DNA from: Neisseria sicca 4320
GTDB lineage: Bacteria > Pseudomonadota > Gammaproteobacteria > Burkholderiales > Neisseriaceae
Length of the DNA: 37,513 bases
Direction of reading: 5' to 3'
NCBI RefSeq assembly: GCF_000193735.1
Contig: NZ_AEPF01000055.1
Span: 1 to 37,513, forward strand
Shown here piece by piece: positions 8,407-17,418 of this stretch. The first letter of the stretch is position 1. Each line of letters starts with the position of its first letter. The notes beneath the pieces are model-generated. The model worked only from the letters and a program-made list of their open reading frames with translations, made no database searches and was not told the origin of the DNA. Both the position numbers and the translations under genes were made by a program.

Positions 8407-8981
8407 AACTCATCATCCTCGACCGCGACGGCGTCATCAACCAAGACCGCGACGACTTCGTCAAATCCGTAGACGAATGGATACCCATCGAAGGCAGCAT
8501 GGACGCCATCGCCTTCCTGACGCAGGCAGGTTACAGGATAGCCGTCGCCACCAACCAATCCGGCATCGGCCGCAAATACTTTACCGTCCAAGACCTGACC
8601 GAAATGCACGCGAAAATGCACCGCCTTGTCCGTCAGGCAGGCGGCGAAATCGACGGCATCTGGTTCTGCCCGCACACCGCCGCCGACAACTGCGACTGCC
8701 GCAAACCCAAGCCCGGCATGATTTACGACATCCTCGAACGCTTCAAGGCCAACCCCGCCGAAACCTGGCTGGTCGGCGACAGCCTGCGCGATCTGCAAGC
8801 CATGCACGAAGCCGGCGGAAAAACCGCACTTGTCCTAACCGGCAAAGGCAAGAAAACCCTGTCTCAACAGGAAAAAGAATTACCCGAAAACACCCAAGTT
8901 TTCGACAACCTGCTCGCCTTTTCCCAATACATTACATATGAAGCTGCACAAGACCGTACAGACGGACAGGCAAAAACGTAA
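8403..8981 (+). CDS. gmhB: D-glycero-D-manno-heptose 1,7-bisphosphate 7-phosphatase
   Basis: This 192-residue HAD phosphatase has the catalytic DRDGVIN motif (Asp7 and Asp9), NQSGIGR, a zinc loop CPHTAADNCDCRKPKPGM, and the final GDSLRDLQA motif. These are diagnostic of GmhB, which makes heptose-1-phosphate for the lipooligosaccharide core. The start is GTG at 8403, overlapping the stop of the preceding gene. It precedes an acyltransferase gene, the arrangement I recall for the meningococcal gmhX-nlaB neighbourhood. Confidence 0.92.
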   Translation: MKLIILDRDGVINQDRDDFVKSVDEWIPIEGSMDAIAFLTQAGYRIAVATNQSGIGRKYFTVQDLTEMHAKMHRLVRQAGGEIDGIWFCPHTAADNCDCRKPKPGMIYDILERFKANPAETWLVGDSLRDLQAMHEAGGKTALVLTGKGKKTLSQQEKELPENTQVFDNLLAFSQYITYEAAQDRTDGQAKT

Positions 8982-9055
8982 CAGCCATATCCGGCAATCT
9001 GCCTCCTCCCGCCGAACAGAAGCAAGAACAAGATTACCGTTGCAATTAGTGAAAG

Positions 9056-9101
9056 AAGTCGTCTGAAACCTTGTCCGCGGCCAAATTTTCAGACGGTCTT
9101 C
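9056..9101. terminator. Imperfect DUS pair after gmhB
   Basis: AAGTCGTCTGAAA (9056-9068) pairs with TTTTCAGACGGTCT (9086-9099). Both arms depart from the consensus at one base, and the second matches the non-T dialect less well. It is a likely terminator for gmhB. Confidence 0.6.
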
Positions 9102-9121
9102 GCAAAAAAGAAACCTAAACA

Positions 9122-9229
9122 GCCGTCATTCCCGCGCAGGCGGGAATCCAGACTGTCAGTATTCAGAAATATTCAAAGGCTACTATAATCTCAAACTCTG
9201 AATTCCCGCGTGCGCGGAAATGACGGAAT
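9122..9229. repeat. NIME-like element bounded by dRS3-type repeats
   Basis: ATTCCCGCGCAGGCGGGAAT (9128-9147) fits the neisserial dRS3 form ATTCCC-N8-GGGAAT. About 55 bp later an inverted, diverged copy lies at 9201-9226, ending GGAAATGACGG. The unit fills most of the gmhB-acyltransferase gap. A related one lies at 20834. Confidence 0.8.
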
Positions 9230-9305
9230 GAATGTTCCTGATTTGAAGCTTACTACATATTTTGCCCTCCCTATTTTTCAGACGACCTATCCGACAGATA
9301 AAAAC

Positions 9306-10034
9306 ATGCTCCTCATCCGCAACCTGACCTACTGGTTCATCCTCAGCACCAGCCTGATTTTACTTTTCCCCTTCATGCTCCTCGCCCTGCCCGTCCAAGG
9401 CGGCGCGCACAAAATGGCGCAAATCTGGGTTCGAATCCTCAACTGGTCGCTCAAACACATCATCGGACTCAAATACCGCCTCATCGGTGCCGAAAACATC
9501 CCCGACCGCCCCTCCATCATCTGCGCCAAACACCAAAGCGGCTGGGAAACTCTCGCCCTGCAAGAAATCTTTCCGCCGCAGGTTTACGTCGCCAAACGCG
9601 AGCTGTTCAAAATCCCCTTCTTCGGCTGGGGTCTGAAACTCGTCAAAACCATAGGCATAGACCGCAGCAACAGCCGCGAAGCCAACAAACAGCTGATGGA
9701 ACAAGGCATGGCGCGCAAAAACGAAGGCTACTGGATCACCATTTTCCCCGAAGGCACACGCCTGCCGCCCGGCGAAAAAGGCCGCTACAAACTCGGCGGC
9801 GCGCGCATGGCGAAAATGTTTGAAATGGACATCGTCCCCGTCTCCCTCAACAGCGGCGAATTTTGGCCGAAAAATGCCTTCCTCAAACACCCCGGCACCA
9901 TCACCGTCGTCATCCACCCCGTTATCCCCCACAGCAGCGGGACGGAGGTCGAATTGATGGCGGAATGCGAAAAACGGATTGAAACGCAACAACCCCTTAT
10001 TGAAGGAAAAGGACCGTTTGCCGCAAAAAAATAG
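9306..10034 (+). CDS. 1-acyl-sn-glycerol-3-phosphate acyltransferase (PlsC/NlaB-like)
   Basis: The 242-residue protein has an N-terminal membrane helix (residues 10-30), the acyltransferase block CAKHQSGWETL (an H-X4-E version of the usual H-X4-D), and FPEGTRLPPG around residue 165. It should transfer the second acyl chain onto lysophosphatidic acid at the inner membrane. I chose the ATG at 9306; an earlier in-frame ATG at 9210 lies inside the repeat element. The position after gmhB fits the meningococcal acyltransferase nlaB, but I do not assign the symbol from sequence alone. Confidence 0.88.
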   Translation: MLLIRNLTYWFILSTSLILLFPFMLLALPVQGGAHKMAQIWVRILNWSLKHIIGLKYRLIGAENIPDRPSIICAKHQSGWETLALQEIFPPQVYVAKRELFKIPFFGWGLKLVKTIGIDRSNSREANKQLMEQGMARKNEGYWITIFPEGTRLPPGEKGRYKLGGARMAKMFEMDIVPVSLNSGEFWPKNAFLKHPGTITVVIHPVIPHSSGTEVELMAECEKRIETQQPLIEGKGPFAAKK

Positions 10035-10057
10035 GAAAGCAACAGCATCGCCATCAT

Positions 10058-10101
10058 GATAAAAGGTCGTCTGAAAATCAGTTTTCAGACGACCTTTTAT
10101 C
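10058..10101. terminator. Inverted DUS pair between convergent genes
   Basis: GATAAAAGGTCGTCTGAAAA pairs with its complement ending CCTTTTATC, a long stem serving the acyltransferase and possibly groEL. Confidence 0.85.
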
Positions 10102-10106
10102 AAAGA

Positions 10107-10140
10107 AAAAAACCTGCACGGTTGTCCGTGCAGGTTTTTG
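10107..10140. terminator. groEL terminator hairpin
   Basis: AAACCTGCAC and GTGCAGGTTT form a 10-bp stem with an 8-base loop, bordered by A and T runs. It sits 24 bp beyond the groEL stop and is not built from uptake words, so it is probably the original chaperonin terminator. Confidence 0.85.
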
Positions 10141-10163
10141 TTTGCGCTCAGGTTGGGGCAAGC

Positions 10164-11798
<1,635 letters not shown>

Positions 11799-11832
11799 GT
11801 TTTGATTCTCCAAAATTGTTTAATGTTGTCTG

Positions 11833-11871
11833 AGGTCGTCTGAAAACCTTGTACGTCTTTTCAGACGACCT
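11833..11871. repeat. DUS inverted pair inside the groES-groEL operon
   Basis: AGGTCGTCTGAAAA at 11833-11846 pairs with its complement at 11858-11871. In the transcribed direction no U-run follows, so it is probably not a strong terminator. It could stabilise the groES transcript or reduce read-through. Confidence 0.8.
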
Positions 11872-11894
11872 GTTGTTCTGAATACACGGAATGT

Positions 11895-12182
11895 TTATTC
11901 GACAATACCGAAAATATCTTCTTCGCGCATCACCAACAGCTCTTCGCCGTCGGCTTTTACGGTTTGGCCGCTGTATTTGCCGAAAATAATTTTGTCGCCG
12001 ACTTTGACATCCAGCGGACGGCGTTCGCCGTCTTTACCGATTTTGCCCGCACCCACGGCGATCACTTCGCCCATGTCGGGTTTTTCAGCGGCTGCGCCCG
12101 GCAAGACGATGCCTGATGCGGTTTTCTCTTCAGCTTCCAAGCGTTTGACGACGACGCGGTCATGTAAAGGACGGATGGTCAT
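11895..12182 (-). CDS. groES: Co-chaperonin GroES (10 kDa)
   Basis: This is a 95-residue full-length GroES, starting MTIRPLHDRVVVKR, with the mobile loop EEKTASGIVLPGAAAEKP at residues 17-34 and KYSGQTVKADGEELLVM near the end. It caps GroEL. It is the first gene of the operon, behind a probable sigma-32 promoter and a leader hairpin. Confidence 0.98.
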   Translation of the reverse strand: MTIRPLHDRVVVKRLEAEEKTASGIVLPGAAAEKPDMGEVIAVGAGKIGKDGERRPLDVKVGDKIIFGKYSGQTVKADGEELLVMREEDIFGIVE

Positions 12183-12215
12183 GTTTTATGCTCCGATAAA
12201 TAGTTTGAAAACAAT

Positions 12216-12238
12216 CATCTGCCTTCATCCGGCAGATG
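12216..12238 (-). promoter_or_regulatory. Hairpin in the groES leader
   Basis: CATCTGCC and GGCAGATG form a perfect 8-bp stem with a 7-base loop, 34 bp upstream of the groES start and downstream of the proposed promoter. It would be in the mRNA leader, with no U-run behind it. It may affect stability or translation. Confidence 0.5.
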
Positions 12239-12293
12239 CGGTTTGAAAAAGAAGGCGGCAAGTTTGCCAACAAACTTACCTTAACACAGCGGC

Positions 12294-12322
12294 AAATTAG
12301 GGTTCGGCCCGATAAATTCAAG
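12294..12322 (-). promoter_or_regulatory. Putative sigma-32 (heat shock) promoter of groESL
   Basis: On the minus strand CTTGAA (12322-12317) is followed after 14 bp by CCCTAATTT (12302-12294). This fits the sigma-32 pattern CTTGAA-N13-15-CCCNATNT. It lies about 110 bp upstream of groES. I see no CIRCE palindrome in the leader, so sigma-32 control is more likely than HrcA repression. Confidence 0.6.
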
Positions 12323-12348
12323 GGAAGAAGCAAAAATTTTCTATGCGG

Positions 12349-12440
12349 GGTCGTCTGAAAATGGGCATAACAGGTTGCGCAACATCCCCGCCCTACTTTC
12401 AATACTGATCAAGCAGGCAGGCATTTTCAGACGACCTTTT
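12349..12440. repeat. Widely spaced DUS pair upstream of fetA and groES
   Basis: GGTCGTCTGAA (12349-12359) and TTTTCAGACGACCTTTT (12424-12440) face each other across about 65 bp between divergent genes. The loop is too long for a good terminator. Confidence 0.65.
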
Positions 12441-12510
12441 ACAGACGGCGGGCTTCACATGCTTCAATCAACAAAAAACCAAACATTATTGTCGCAAACC
12501 TATGCACACC

Positions 12511-12571
12511 TTTACAAAATAATATCCCACCTTTAAAATAAATAAAAATTATTATTAATAAATAATTTATC
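12511..12571 (+). promoter_or_regulatory. fetA promoter and possible Fur site
   Basis: TTTACA (12511-12516) and TAAAAT (12534-12539) are 17 bp apart. The spacer holds CCCACC where pathogenic Neisseria carry a variable poly-C tract. The AT-rich stretch 12540-12571, with overlapping ATTATTATTAATAAATAAT, could be a Fur-type iron operator, but its match to the 19-bp consensus is loose. Confidence 0.55.
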
Positions 12572-12615
12572 GATTAATTGAAACTTGTCCAACAAAAGGA
12601 CAAAAGGAAATTTCC

Positions 12616-14631
12616 ATGACTTCACCCCTGTTCCGCTTCAGCCTGCTCTCGTTAGCACTCGCCGCCGGTTTTGCCCACGCGGAAAACGAAGCGAAAGAAA
12701 GCGTTACCCTTGATACCGTTACCGTAAAAGGTCAGGCTACAAGCGCCACACACCGTGTAACGACAAAACGTATGGAAGAAACGACTTCCACTGATTTAAA
12801 AGACGTATTGTTCAACGAACCCTCTATCAGCTTCGGCGGCGGTAATGGTCAGTCGCAATGGGTAACCATCCGAGGCATGGGACAAGACCAAATAGACTAT
12901 AAAGTTGACGATACTTACACTGACAGCCAGATTTTCCACCACAACGGCCGCTTTATGCTTGACCCCGCATTGGTAAAAGTCGTTGCCGTACAAAAAGGTA
13001 CGGGTTCAGCCTCTGCAGGTATCGGCGCAACCAGCGGCGCGATTGTTGCCGAAACGGTTGAAGCCAAAGATTTGCTGAGAGAAGGTCAAAACGTAGGGTT
13101 CAAAGTCAATGCCGGTATCAGCAGCAATAAAGGTTATTCACGCGGCGCAAGCGTTTACGGTCAAGCAGGCGGTTTTGATGCTTTGGTTTCAGGCAATTTC
13201 GTACGCGACAAAGAATACACGGCAGGCAAAGGCTACCGTAATCTGCTCGGAGACGATAAGGTTTTGAACAGTGGATTGGGTTCGCGCGGCTTGCTGGGCA
13301 AAATCGGCTATCGTTTCAACGAAGACAACCGTATTGAATTGAGCCACCGCCAAGAGAAACAATATGGCGAACGCGCCCTGCGTGAAGAATTCGATTTCTC
13401 GCAAGTCTTCCAAACCGACCGCAGCACAGGTAAATACGTTTTGGATGCCAACGGCAACCGTATTCCGAATGTCGCCACCAACTCGCCGCGTTACCGCACG
13501 CTGACCCAAGACACCACCAACTTGGAATTCAAAGGCGGAAACTTGGGCTTTATCGACAAAATCAAAGCCAATGTTTACCGTTTGAACACCAAACGTGATG
13601 AAGTCCCCAGTCCAGATTATGAATTGGACGGCGAAGTACGGACATACGGAGCCAACCTGAATCTTGACAGCCGTCTATTTGACCGCCATACCTTGAAATA
13701 CGGAGTAAACTGGCGCACTCAAAAAAGCAGCTCAAACGGAGAAAACAACGAGAAGAAAAGCGATGCCGGCGTATATGTAGAAGGCATTTGGGATTTCTCT
13801 CCGGTTACGCTGACCACAGGTTTGCGCTATGACCGCTGGAAAATGAAAACCAGCAGTAATACAGAAAATTCAGACGGCAACCTCAATCCAAGCATCGGGT
13901 TGGTTTATGACATTACCCCTGATTTTTCCATCAACACCAGCCTGAACTATGCAACCCGCAGCCCCCGCCTGTACGAAGCAGCTTTAATGAATATCAGATC
14001 GATTAAAGCATCGCCTGATTTGAAAGCGGAACGCTCGCGAAATGCAGAAATCGGCTTTAACTACCACTGGAATTCTGCCCTTACATTATCCGGCAGCTAT
14101 TTCCATCAACAAATCAAAGATGTACAAGCCATCCGCCAAGAGGGTAAATACTATGTTTGGTATAACGGCGGCAAGCTGAAAAACACAGGTTACGAACTGA
14201 ACGCAGCCTACCGCTGGAAAGGTCTGACCGCACGTGCAGGCGTAGCCTACAGCAAACCTAAGCTGAACGGCGATACCGCCGACAAAGTAACGACCGCTAT
14301 CCCGATGGGACGCACATGGACAACCGGTCTGTCGTACCAATTCGACAATCCTAACCTGGAAATCGGCTGGCGCGGGCGTTATGTCCAAAATGCAGGCTAC
14401 GCCCCGACCTCGCGCGGATCTGACGTAGCTCTGAATGTTGTCCGTGCGGGCTACGGCGTCAACGATGTCTTCGCCAACTGGAAGCCGACGGGCAAAGACG
14501 ATTTGAACGTCAACTTCGCTGTCAACAATGTCTTGAATAAAAACTACAAGCCGCACAGCCAACGTGCAGGTGCCAACACCCTGTCTGAACCAGGCCGCGA
14601 TGTTCGTCTGAGCGTTAACTACCGCTTCTAA
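12616..14631 (+). CDS. fetA: TonB-dependent ferric-siderophore receptor FetA (FrpB)
   Basis: This 671-residue outer-membrane receptor has a signal peptide ending near Ala22 (FAHA), a TonB-box-like LDTVTVKGQ, a plug domain with DVLFNEPSISFGGGNGQSQW and VTIRGMGQDQID, and a 22-strand-type barrel ending SEPGRDVRLSVNYRF. The plug matches the neisserial FetA/FrpB pattern, including LVKVVAVQKGTGSASAGIG. It imports ferric catecholate or xenosiderophore iron. Two ribosome-site candidates (AAAAGGA and AAGGAAA) precede the ATG. The surface loops differ from the meningococcal protein as I recall it, as expected for a typed antigen. Confidence 0.9.
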   Translation: MTSPLFRFSLLSLALAAGFAHAENEAKESVTLDTVTVKGQATSATHRVTTKRMEETTSTDLKDVLFNEPSISFGGGNGQSQWVTIRGMGQDQIDYKVDDTYTDSQIFHHNGRFMLDPALVKVVAVQKGTGSASAGIGATSGAIVAETVEAKDLLREGQNVGFKVNAGISSNKGYSRGASVYGQAGGFDALVSGNFVRDKEYTAGKGYRNLLGDDKVLNSGLGSRGLLGKIGYRFNEDNRIELSHRQEKQYGERALREEFDFSQVFQTDRSTGKYVLDANGNRIPNVATNSPRYRTLTQDTTNLEFKGGNLGFIDKIKANVYRLNTKRDEVPSPDYELDGEVRTYGANLNLDSRLFDRHTLKYGVNWRTQKSSSNGENNEKKSDAGVYVEGIWDFSPVTLTTGLRYDRWKMKTSSNTENSDGNLNPSIGLVYDITPDFSINTSLNYATRSPRLYEAALMNIRSIKASPDLKAERSRNAEIGFNYHWNSALTLSGSYFHQQIKDVQAIRQEGKYYVWYNGGKLKNTGYELNAAYRWKGLTARAGVAYSKPKLNGDTADKVTTAIPMGRTWTTGLSYQFDNPNLEIGWRGRYVQNAGYAPTSRGSDVALNVVRAGYGVNDVFANWKPTGKDDLNVNFAVNNVLNKNYKPHSQRAGANTLSEPGRDVRLSVNYRF

Positions 14632-14650
14632 AAAGAGCGGGTAAAATACG

Positions 14651-14692
14651 GGCAGGTCGTCTGAATCAGCTTCGGTTTTCAGACGACCTGCC
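14651..14692. terminator. DUS-pair hairpin between fetA and fetB
   Basis: GGCAGGTCGTCTGAA pairs with TTCAGACGACCTGCC 20 bp after fetA. The 3' side lacks a T-run, so some transcription may continue into fetB. Confidence 0.75.
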
Positions 14693-14843
14693 TGTCAATC
14701 AGATTTCTCAATCTGGCATTTTCCAAACTTTTTTGACAACGGCAGGATTGGATCAGGTGTTTGATACGAGCATCCGCTTTGCGGATTTTCAGACAACCCG
14801 TCCATATTATCTGCCCCGAACCCGACAACGGAGAAATTATCCC

Positions 14844-15803
14844 ATGTTACGTTTAACTGCTTTAGCCGTATGCTGCGCCCTTGCTTTGGGTGCGTGTTCA
14901 CCGAAAGATTCCGCTTCAAACCAAAACGCCCAAACCGCTTCCGCAGCCCAAACCGAAGGCGCGGGCTTGACCGTCAAAACGACGCGCGGTGATGCGAAAG
15001 TGCCGCAAAATCCTGAACGTATCGCCGTTTACGATTTGGGTATGCTCGATACTTTAAACAAATTGGGCGTGAAAACAGGTTTGTCCGTCGATAAAAACCT
15101 GCTGCCTTATTTGGACGAATATTACAAAACAACAAAACCTGCCGGTACGCTGTTCGAGCCGGATTACGAAGCACTCAACGCTTACAAACCGCAGCTCATC
15201 ATCATCGGCAGCCGCGCAGCTAAAGCGTTCGACAAGTTGAACGCCATTGCGCCGACCATCGAGATGACCGCCGATACCGCCAACCTCAAAGAAAGTGCCA
15301 AAGAGCGTATCGACGCTTTGGCGCAAATCTTCGGCAAACAGGCGGAAGCCGACAAGCTGAAAGCCGAAATCGACGCATCTTTCGAAGCCGCGAAAACCGC
15401 CGCGCAAGGTAAAGGCAAAGGTTTGGTGATTTTGGTCAACGGCGGAAAAATGTCCGCCTTCGGACCGTCTTCACGACTGGGCGGCTGGCTGCACAAAGAC
15501 ATCGGCGTTCCGGCCGTTGACGAAGCCATAAAAGAAGGCAGCCACGGTCAGCCCGTCAGCTTCGAATACCTGAAAGAAAAAAATCCCGACTGGCTGTTTG
15601 TCCTCGACCGAAGCGCAGCCATCGGCGAAGAAGGGCAGGCGGCGAAAGACGTGTTGAACAATCCGCTGGTTGCCGAAACGACTGCATGGAAAAAAGGACA
15701 GGTGGTTTACCTCGTTCCCGAAACCTACTTGGCGGCGGGCGGCGCACAAGAATTGCTGAACGCGTCCAAGCAAGTTACCGACGCGTTTAATGCGGCGAAG
15801 TAA
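14844..15803 (+). CDS. fetB: Siderophore ABC transporter substrate-binding lipoprotein FetB
   Basis: The 319-residue protein has a lipoprotein signal with lipobox ALGAC (Cys18), then a periplasmic binding-protein fold: RIAVYDLGMLDTLNKLGV near residue 60 and PDWLFVLDRSAAIGEEG near 250. It belongs to the FecB/CeuE (class III) family that binds ferric siderophores. The start at 14844 follows CGGAGAAATTATCCC; earlier in-frame ATGs would put the signal peptide inside the protein. It follows fetA as in other Neisseria, but no permease or ATPase gene comes after it. Confidence 0.9.
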   Translation: MLRLTALAVCCALALGACSPKDSASNQNAQTASAAQTEGAGLTVKTTRGDAKVPQNPERIAVYDLGMLDTLNKLGVKTGLSVDKNLLPYLDEYYKTTKPAGTLFEPDYEALNAYKPQLIIIGSRAAKAFDKLNAIAPTIEMTADTANLKESAKERIDALAQIFGKQAEADKLKAEIDASFEAAKTAAQGKGKGLVILVNGGKMSAFGPSSRLGGWLHKDIGVPAVDEAIKEGSHGQPVSFEYLKEKNPDWLFVLDRSAAIGEEGQAAKDVLNNPLVAETTAWKKGQVVYLVPETYLAAGGAQELLNASKQVTDAFNAAK

Positions 15804-15816
15804 GTTGATTTGATTT

Positions 15817-15864
15817 AAAAAAGGTCGTCTGAAACCACAAATCAGGGTTTCAGACGACCTTTTT
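15817..15864. terminator. Inverted DUS pair between fetB and gpmA
   Basis: AAAAAAGGTCGTCTGAAA pairs with TTTCAGACGACCTTTTT between convergent genes, with A and T runs on both sides. Confidence 0.88.
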
Positions 15865-15878
15865 ATTATCCGCAAATC

Positions 15879-16562
15879 CTACAAATAGAATTTTTCAACT
15901 ACTTTCAAATTGTCGTCCAATTTGTACACCAGCGGCTGACCGGTCGGGATTTCCAAGCCCATGATGTCTTCGTCGGAAATGCCTTCGATGTGTTTTGCCA
16001 AGGCGCGCAGGGAGTTGCCGTGTGCGGCGACCAGGACGCGTTTGCCGCTTAGAAGCGCGGGGGCGATTTGGTCTTCCCAGAACGGCAGCACACGCTCCAA
16101 AGTGACTTTCAAATTTTCGCCGTCGGGTACGACATCGGCGGGCAGGTTGGCATAGCGGCGGTCGTTGTGCGCGGAGAACGGGTCTTTCGGGTCGAGCAGC
16201 GGAGGCAGGGTATCGTAGCTGCGGCGCCAGATGTGGACTTGCTCGTCGCCGTATTTTTCGGCGGTTTGTTTTTTGTCCAAACCTTGCAGTTGGCCGTAGT
16301 GGCGTTCGTTCAGCCTCCAGCTTTTGATTTGCGGCACAAACAGTTGGTCGGATTCTTCCAAAACGATGTTGCAGGTTTTAATCGCGCGGGTCAGGACGGA
16401 AGTGAAGGCGATGTCGAACTCGTAGCCTTTTTCCTTCAGTTTTTTACCGGCGGCGGCAGCTTCGGCAAGCCCCTGCTCGCTCAGTTTCACGTCGCGCCAG
16501 CCTGTAAACAGGTTTTTTGCGTTCCATTCGCTTTGTCCGTGGCGGATAAATACCAATTCCAT
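15879..16562 (-). CDS. gpmA: 2,3-bisphosphoglycerate-dependent phosphoglycerate mutase
   Basis: The 227-residue GpmA starts MELVFIRHGQSEWNAKN with the phosphohistidine His8. It contains LNERHYGQLQGLDKKQTAEKYG and the second histidine in VAAHGNSLRALAKH. It interconverts 3- and 2-phosphoglycerate in glycolysis and gluconeogenesis. An upstream in-frame ATG (16634) would add 24 residues not seen in the family and is rejected. Confidence 0.96.
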   Translation of the reverse strand: MELVFIRHGQSEWNAKNLFTGWRDVKLSEQGLAEAAAAGKKLKEKGYEFDIAFTSVLTRAIKTCNIVLEESDQLFVPQIKSWRLNERHYGQLQGLDKKQTAEKYGDEQVHIWRRSYDTLPPLLDPKDPFSAHNDRRYANLPADVVPDGENLKVTLERVLPFWEDQIAPALLSGKRVLVAAHGNSLRALAKHIEGISDEDIMGLEIPTGQPLVYKLDDNLKVVEKFYL

Positions 16563-16707
16563 GTCGTATGCTCCAATTTGAGTGCGGTAGAAGGGCTTAT
16601 TTATAACATATTTCGGCTGTTTCTGCCGAACCACCTCCCCTACCCTTGCCTTCAGTCAAACAGCTGCTTTTCAAAATATGAAACCTGCCTGTTAAGACGA
16701 CCTGCTT

Positions 16708-16713
16708 TATAAT
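16708..16713 (+). promoter_or_regulatory. -10 box upstream of ubiX
   Basis: A perfect TATAAT lies 33 bp before the ubiX start. No convincing -35 box is visible. The preceding GACGACCT is a partial uptake word. Confidence 0.4.
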
Positions 16714-16745
16714 GTTGCCAAAATACGCTTTTACGAAAGACTTTC

Positions 16746-17318
16746 ATGACCCGACGTTTGATTATCGGCATCAGCGGAGCCAGCGGTTTCCAATACGGCA
16801 TCAAGGCCTTGGCACTTTTGCGCACACACGATGTCGAAACGCATCTGGTGGTATCCAAAAGCGCGGAAATGACGCGCGCGCTGGAAACACCATATGAGAA
16901 AGACGAACTCTACCGCCTTGCTGATGTCGTCCATCCGATAAACCATATAGGCTCCGCCATCGCCAGCGGTTCGTTTAAAACCGACGGGATGCTGATCGCC
17001 CCTTGTTCGATGCGCACGCTGGCCGCGGTCGCAAACGGCTTCGGCGACAACCTGCTGACACGCGCGGCGGACGTAGTCCTGAAAGAGCGCCGCCGCCTTG
17101 TGCTGATGGTGCGCGAAGCCCCGCTCAACCTTGCCCATCTGGACAATATGCGCCGCGTTACCGAAATGGGCGGCATCGTCTTCCCGCCTACCCCCGCCCT
17201 CTACCAGCAGCCGCAAACAATAGACGACATCATCACCCACAGCACCGCCCACGCGCTTTCACTTTTAGGCTTCGACACCGGCACCGTACCCGAATGGACG
17301 GGTGGAACATCTTCCTAA
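16746..17318 (+). CDS. ubiX: Flavin prenyltransferase UbiX
   Basis: The 190-residue UbiX/Pad1 protein begins MTRRLIIGISGASGFQYG, with the FMN-binding Gly-rich loop. It has IASGSFKTDGMLIAPCSMRT around residue 75 and REAPLNLAHLDNMRRVTEMG, both conserved in the family. It makes prenylated FMN, the cofactor of UbiD decarboxylase in ubiquinone synthesis. A single DUS follows the stop. Confidence 0.94.
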   Translation: MTRRLIIGISGASGFQYGIKALALLRTHDVETHLVVSKSAEMTRALETPYEKDELYRLADVVHPINHIGSAIASGSFKTDGMLIAPCSMRTLAAVANGFGDNLLTRAADVVLKERRRLVLMVREAPLNLAHLDNMRRVTEMGGIVFPPTPALYQQPQTIDDIITHSTAHALSLLGFDTGTVPEWTGGTSS

Positions 17319-17324
17319 ACATCA

Positions 17325-17351
17325 AAGGTCGTCTGAAACCCGTTTTCAGGC
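17325..17351. repeat. DUS with a degraded partner after ubiX
   Basis: AAAGGTCGTCTGAAA (17325-17339) is followed by TTTTCAGGCTGA, whose inner half pairs but whose outer half has diverged. It is possibly a decayed terminator. Confidence 0.6.
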
Positions 17352-17379
17352 TGACAGAAAGCCTCCCTCCATATCAAGC

Positions 17380-17388
17380 TGATATAAT
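17380..17388 (+). promoter_or_regulatory. Extended -10 promoter of avtA
   Basis: TGATATAAT gives a TGN-TATAAT extended -10 element 31 bp before avtA. The same nine bases occur upstream of glmS. GGAG follows, eight bases before the start codon. Confidence 0.5.
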
Positions 17389-17418
17389 CCTCGCCAATCA
17401 TATTTACACGGAGTCATC

